A stretch of DNA of 64,000 nucleotides from contig NZ_AP025020.1 in NCBI RefSeq assembly GCF_019977735.1, positions 62,001 through 126,000 of the forward strand. Reading direction: 5' to 3'. Within the stretch, counting starts at the first letter, position 1, and every line of letters begins with the position of its first letter. The notes beneath the pieces were generated by a model. The model had not been told where the DNA came from, searched no databases, and saw nothing but the letters and a program-made list of their open reading frames with translations. The translations under genes and the position numbers were made by a program. The DNA comes from Calothrix sp. PCC 7716 (GTDB taxonomy: Bacteria; Cyanobacteriota; Cyanobacteriia; Cyanobacteriales; Nostocaceae). Below, piece by piece: positions 61,003 through 64,000 of the stretch.

Positions 61003-64000
61003 ATGAATCCGAATGGGATTGTTTTTGGCGAAAATGCAATATTAGATATAAATGGTTCATTTTACGCAACAACTGCGAACGAAATTCAATTTGGAAATCA
61101 AGGAAATTTTAGTACAATAAACCCCCAGGCGCCAAGAGCATTAACCGTTAACCCATCAGCATTATTTTTTGACGCAGTAGCAAAACAAGGTGAAATAGTT
61201 AATCGGTCAATAGATGGTTTAGAAGTTCTATCAGGAAGAACTTTAGGATTAGTAGGGGGTAATATTCTTCTTGAGGGTGGTGCTTTGCTGGCGCCTTCCG
61301 GACGAATTGAATTAGGAAGTGTTGCACCTAATAGCCTTGTAAATATAATACCGACGGGTACAGCTTATAGTTTGAACTATGAGGGTATTAACAACTTTCA
61401 AGATATTCTTCTGAGTCAGGAAGCATCAGTTAGAACTACTGGTAACAGTGGTGGCGCCGTTCAGGTACAGGGAAAAAATATAGCTGTGATTGGTGGTTCT
61501 GGTATTAGCGCCAATCTCACAGGAAATGGAGTAGGAGGAGGTTTAACAGTTAATGCCTCAGAGTCAGTGCAGGTAATTGGTGAAAATGCTCAAGCCGATG
61601 ATATTAGCGGCTTACGTGTTCAAGTTTTAAGAACAGGAACAGGAAAAGGGGGAGATATGACAATCAATACTCCTACTTTAATTGTCAAAGACGGGGCGCA
61701 GATTTCTACGGGTGTGTTTGGAGCAGGGAAAGGTGGAAATTTAAATATTAATGCTTCTGAATCTGTTCAGCTAAGTGGTGTGGCGCCAAATGTGCGTCTT
61801 AGTAGCGATTCAAATTCTCGCCTTGCTAGTGGTTTGTACTCCGAAACGCAAGGAACGGGGGATGCTGGTAATACAACAATCAATACCCAAGAGTTATTGC
61901 TTCAAGATGGGGCGCAGGTGAATGTTGGTAGTCGAAATTCTGGTAAAGGTGGGGATTTAACAGTCAACGCCTCCAAAACTGTTCAGTTGAGCGGTGCAAC
62001 AAAAAATGATTTATTTCCCAGTATTTTATTTTCTAGAACTACAGGCTCAGGAAATGGGGGAAATATAACAGTTAACACTCCAACGTTATCAGTTCAGGAT
62101 GGCGCAAGGGTAGTTGCTGGAACTGGGGGTGCAGGCAAAGGTGGAAACTTGACTGTCAATGCTTCCGAGTCTGTGCAGATAAAAGGAGAGTCAACGAACG
62201 GTCAATTTTTCATCGTAAGCGGTTTATTTACTGGAACTCAAGGAGCAGGAGACGCGGGTAATTTAACTGTTAACACACGTACTTTGTTAGTAGCAGATGG
62301 CGCAAGTATTGATGCTAATACCTCTAGTGATGCAAAAGGCGGTAATTTAATAATTAATGCTTCTGAATATATCAGATTAACAGGAACTTCTGCAATTTCT
62401 CCCACAAACTTTTTTAGTGGCTTGTTTGCTGACACTGAAGGTGTGGGAGATGGAGGTAATATAATAGTCACAACTCCGATATTGCAAATTCAAAATGGAG
62501 CCATAATAAATACAAGTACCTCTGGTTCCGGCAAGGGAGGTAATTTACTTATTAATGCTTCAAAGGAAGTGGAACTTAGTGGTGATTTATTTAATATTAT
62601 ATTTAGCCGCATTGCTTCTCAAGCGACTCGGACAGCAACAGGACAAGCTGGAGATTTAAGGATAAATACTTCTAATTTAAAAGTTCAGGACGGAGCGCAA
62701 ATTTCAGTTGGTACTTTTGGTGCAGGAAAGGGTGGAAATTTAACTGTTAATGCAACAAAAGAAGTACAGCTAAATGGTATAATTGTTGATGGAAAAACCA
62801 TTACTTGGAGTGGTTTATTTTCAGAAACGCAAGGAAGTGGAAATGCTGGAAATATAACTATTGAAACTCCTATATTACGAGTTCAGGATGGAGCGCGGAT
62901 TGATGGAAGTACTCGTAGTGAAGGAAATGGTGGATTTTTAACTATTAATGCTTCTGAGTTAGTACAAATAACAGGTACTTCCTCTAAATCTCAACAGTCA
63001 AGTGCCTTATTAGCGCTCGCAAATGGTCTTTCCACAGGGAATGCAGGTAATTTGACAATTAGTACACCTATTTTGCTTATTCAGGATGGAGGAAATATAA
63101 ACGCAAGTACCTTTGGTTCTGGAAAAGGTGGTAATTTGACTGTTAATGCTTCTGAATCCCTACTTATTGACGGTCAAGGTGATGCTGGTATACGTACAAA
63201 TTCCATTGGTAAAGGAGATGCAGGCACCCTAACAATCAATGTGGGAGCATTAACTGTAAAAAATGGTGGGTATATTGAAACACTTACTAGTGACACAGGT
63301 AAGGGAGGTAATTTAAATGTAAATGCTTCCAAATTAGTCGAAATTACAGGTAGAAACAGCAGATTAATCACTGGAACCGTGGGTGAAGGAGATGCAGGTA
63401 ATTTAAAGATTACTACCCCTATATTAATTGTCAGCGATGTAGCCCAAGTAAGTACAAGTACTGTTAGTTCAGGGAAAGCTGGAAATTTGACTGTCGATGC
63501 TTCTGAATTTATCAAACTTATTGGTTCAACGCCTGATGGGAAATTCTCCAGTGGTTTATTCGCTAGAGCAAATGAAAACTCAACAGGAGATGCAGGAGAT
63601 TTAATGATTAAAACTCTTGTATTAATTATTCAGGATGGTGCAAGGGCGGAGACTGCCACTTTAGGTTCTGGCAAAGCAGGCAATCTAACAGTAGATGCTT
63701 CTAAAGAGGTGCAACTTATTGGTACAACTGCCCTTGGTATTAATGTTGGTGGTTTAGCAGCTTCAGCAAGAAAAGAAGGAACGGGAAATGCAGGCAATTT
63801 AACTGTAAATACTCCAATATTGTTAATCAAAGATGGGGCACAAATATCAACAGGTTCTTTTGGTGAGGGGAACGGAGCAACTTTAACTATTAATGCCTCT
63901 GAATCTGTGCAAGTTATTGGAAGCGGGAAAACTGGACCTCAACGACCTAGTGGTTTATTTTCCGTAGCAGAACAAAGTGGAAATGCAGGCAATTTAAACA
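61003..64000 (+). CDS. Filamentous haemagglutinin-type exoprotein, both ends incomplete
   Basis: An open frame runs from ATG 61003 beyond the window. Haemagglutinin homology starts at 60997 (FLMNPNGIVFGENAILDINGSF in pieces), in the middle of the TPS secretion domain, preceded by an in-frame TGA; roughly the first 130 residues of the domain and the signal peptide are missing. Then follow about twelve beta-helix repeats of 60-75 residues with the pattern GKGGNLTVNASESVQL ... GDAGNLTINTP ... VQDGA. It may be a non-exported remnant. It faces the CHAT gene head to head. Confidence 0.8.
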   Translation, partial: MNPNGIVFGENAILDINGSFYATTANEIQFGNQGNFSTINPQAPRALTVNPSALFFDAVAKQGEIVNRSIDGLEVLSGRTLGLVGGNILLEGGALLAPSGRIELGSVAPNSLVNIIPTGTAYSLNYEGINNFQDILLSQEASVRTTGNSGGAVQVQGKNIAVIGGSGISANLTGNGVGGGLTVNASESVQVIGENAQADDISGLRVQVLRTGTGKGGDMTINTPTLIVKDGAQISTGVFGAGKGGNLNINASESVQLSGVAPNVRLSSDSNSRLASGLYSETQGTGDAGNTTINTQELLLQDGAQVNVGSRNSGKGGDLTVNASKTVQLSGATKNDLFPSILFSRTTGSGNGGNITVNTPTLSVQDGARVVAGTGGAGKGGNLTVNASESVQIKGESTNGQFFIVSGLFTGTQGAGDAGNLTVNTRTLLVADGASIDANTSSDAKGGNLIINASEYIRLTGTSAISPTNFFSGLFADTEGVGDGGNIIVTTPILQIQNGAIINTSTSGSGKGGNLLINASKEVELSGDLFNIIFSRIASQATRTATGQAGDLRINTSNLKVQDGAQISVGTFGAGKGGNLTVNATKEVQLNGIIVDGKTITWSGLFSETQGSGNAGNITIETPILRVQDGARIDGSTRSEGNGGFLTINASELVQITGTSSKSQQSSALLALANGLSTGNAGNLTISTPILLIQDGGNINASTFGSGKGGNLTVNASESLLIDGQGDAGIRTNSIGKGDAGTLTINVGALTVKNGGYIETLTSDTGKGGNLNVNASKLVEITGRNSRLITGTVGEGDAGNLKITTPILIVSDVAQVSTSTVSSGKAGNLTVDASEFIKLIGSTPDGKFSSGLFARANENSTGDAGDLMIKTLVLIIQDGARAETATLGSGKAGNLTVDASKEVQLIGTTALGINVGGLAASARKEGTGNAGNLTVNTPILLIKDGAQISTGSFGEGNGATLTINASESVQVIGSGKTGPQRPSGLFSVAEQSGNAGNLN
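61690..64000 (+). repeat. Tandem degenerate repeats in the haemagglutinin gene
   Basis: The unit GGAAAGGTGGTAATTTAAC... and its companion GATGCAGGTAATTTAAC... recur roughly every 190-230 bases from 61690 to the end of the window, about a dozen times. They encode the beta-helix rungs and could recombine among themselves. Confidence 0.7.

Noticed and set aside
62238-63830. Minus-strand frames in the haemagglutinin gene
   Set aside because: They arise from the repetitive composition of the plus-strand gene and repeat with its period.
1-64000. CRISPR arrays, rRNA and tRNA genes
   Set aside because: I found no regularly spaced short repeats with unique spacers and no tRNA-like cloverleaf or rRNA sequence.
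61600-64000. CRISPR-like or satellite repeat array
   Set aside because: The period of about 200 bases keeps the reading frame and encodes beta-helix rungs of one protein, so it is a coding repeat.

Overview
The window looks like accessory DNA from a filamentous cyanobacterium. The evidence is xisH/xisI, PEP-CTERM proteins, haemagglutinin-type secreted proteins next to CHAT, CHASE2 and DUF928 genes, a Uma2 protein and a pentapeptide protein. No rRNA, tRNA, ribosomal or central-metabolism gene was recognised. A ParA-type ATPase with a small partner (4542-5996) makes a large plasmid possible but does not prove it. GGCGCC is scattered through the window (about 84 copies counted by eye) and is sparse in the mobile elements.

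Layout. 1-6000: end of a WYL regulator, a Rieske oxygenase followed by a P450 broken by three frameshifts, a hypothetical gene, a Uma2 nuclease and the ParA pair. 6000-16600: secreted-protein region with three PEP-CTERM genes (one with an in-frame stop), a haemagglutinin gene split by an IS630 element, and an RTX remnant. 16600-25150: an Rhs gene whose 5' end is replaced by a Tn3 terminus, then a rearranged Tn3 segment (internally deleted transposase, regulator, tyrosine recombinase, pentapeptide protein, second inverted transposase end) that cuts a DUF262 gene.

25180-45930 is a dense defence-type island: a GNAT gene; a small restriction-subunit-like nuclease; a five-gene minus-strand operon (HEPN, a ParA-like ATPase with KGGAGRTT, a second P-loop ATPase, a hypothetical protein, a HEAT-like protein) divergent from DUF499 ATPase plus SNF2/DUF3883 helicase; a TerY-P triad (kinase, PP2C phosphatase, VWA protein); a PD-(D/E)XK nuclease; and a three-gene operon of an SMC/OLD-like ATPase, a Cys/His-rich protein and a winged-helix-like protein. 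I see no DNA methyltransferase here.

46047-50442 is a compact Tn7-like element with both ends visible (four and three TnsB-type sites). It encodes TnsA, a TnsB carrying a C-terminal TniQ-type zinc domain, and a close relative of the Cys/His-rich protein of the neighbouring ATPase operon. No TnsC gene lies inside it. This element and the adjoining ATPase operon are the best candidates for something undescribed.

50700-64000: a TPR protein, a tyrosine recombinase, xisHI, and a signalling block (degenerate kinase-like protein, LuxR-type response regulator, CHASE2 kinase, DUF928 protein) bracketed by three TGGCA-N6-TGCCA palindromes. A CHAT protease-like gene and a second large haemagglutinin gene follow; they meet head to head and both appear to lack their 5' ends. 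The haemagglutinin gene runs off the window.
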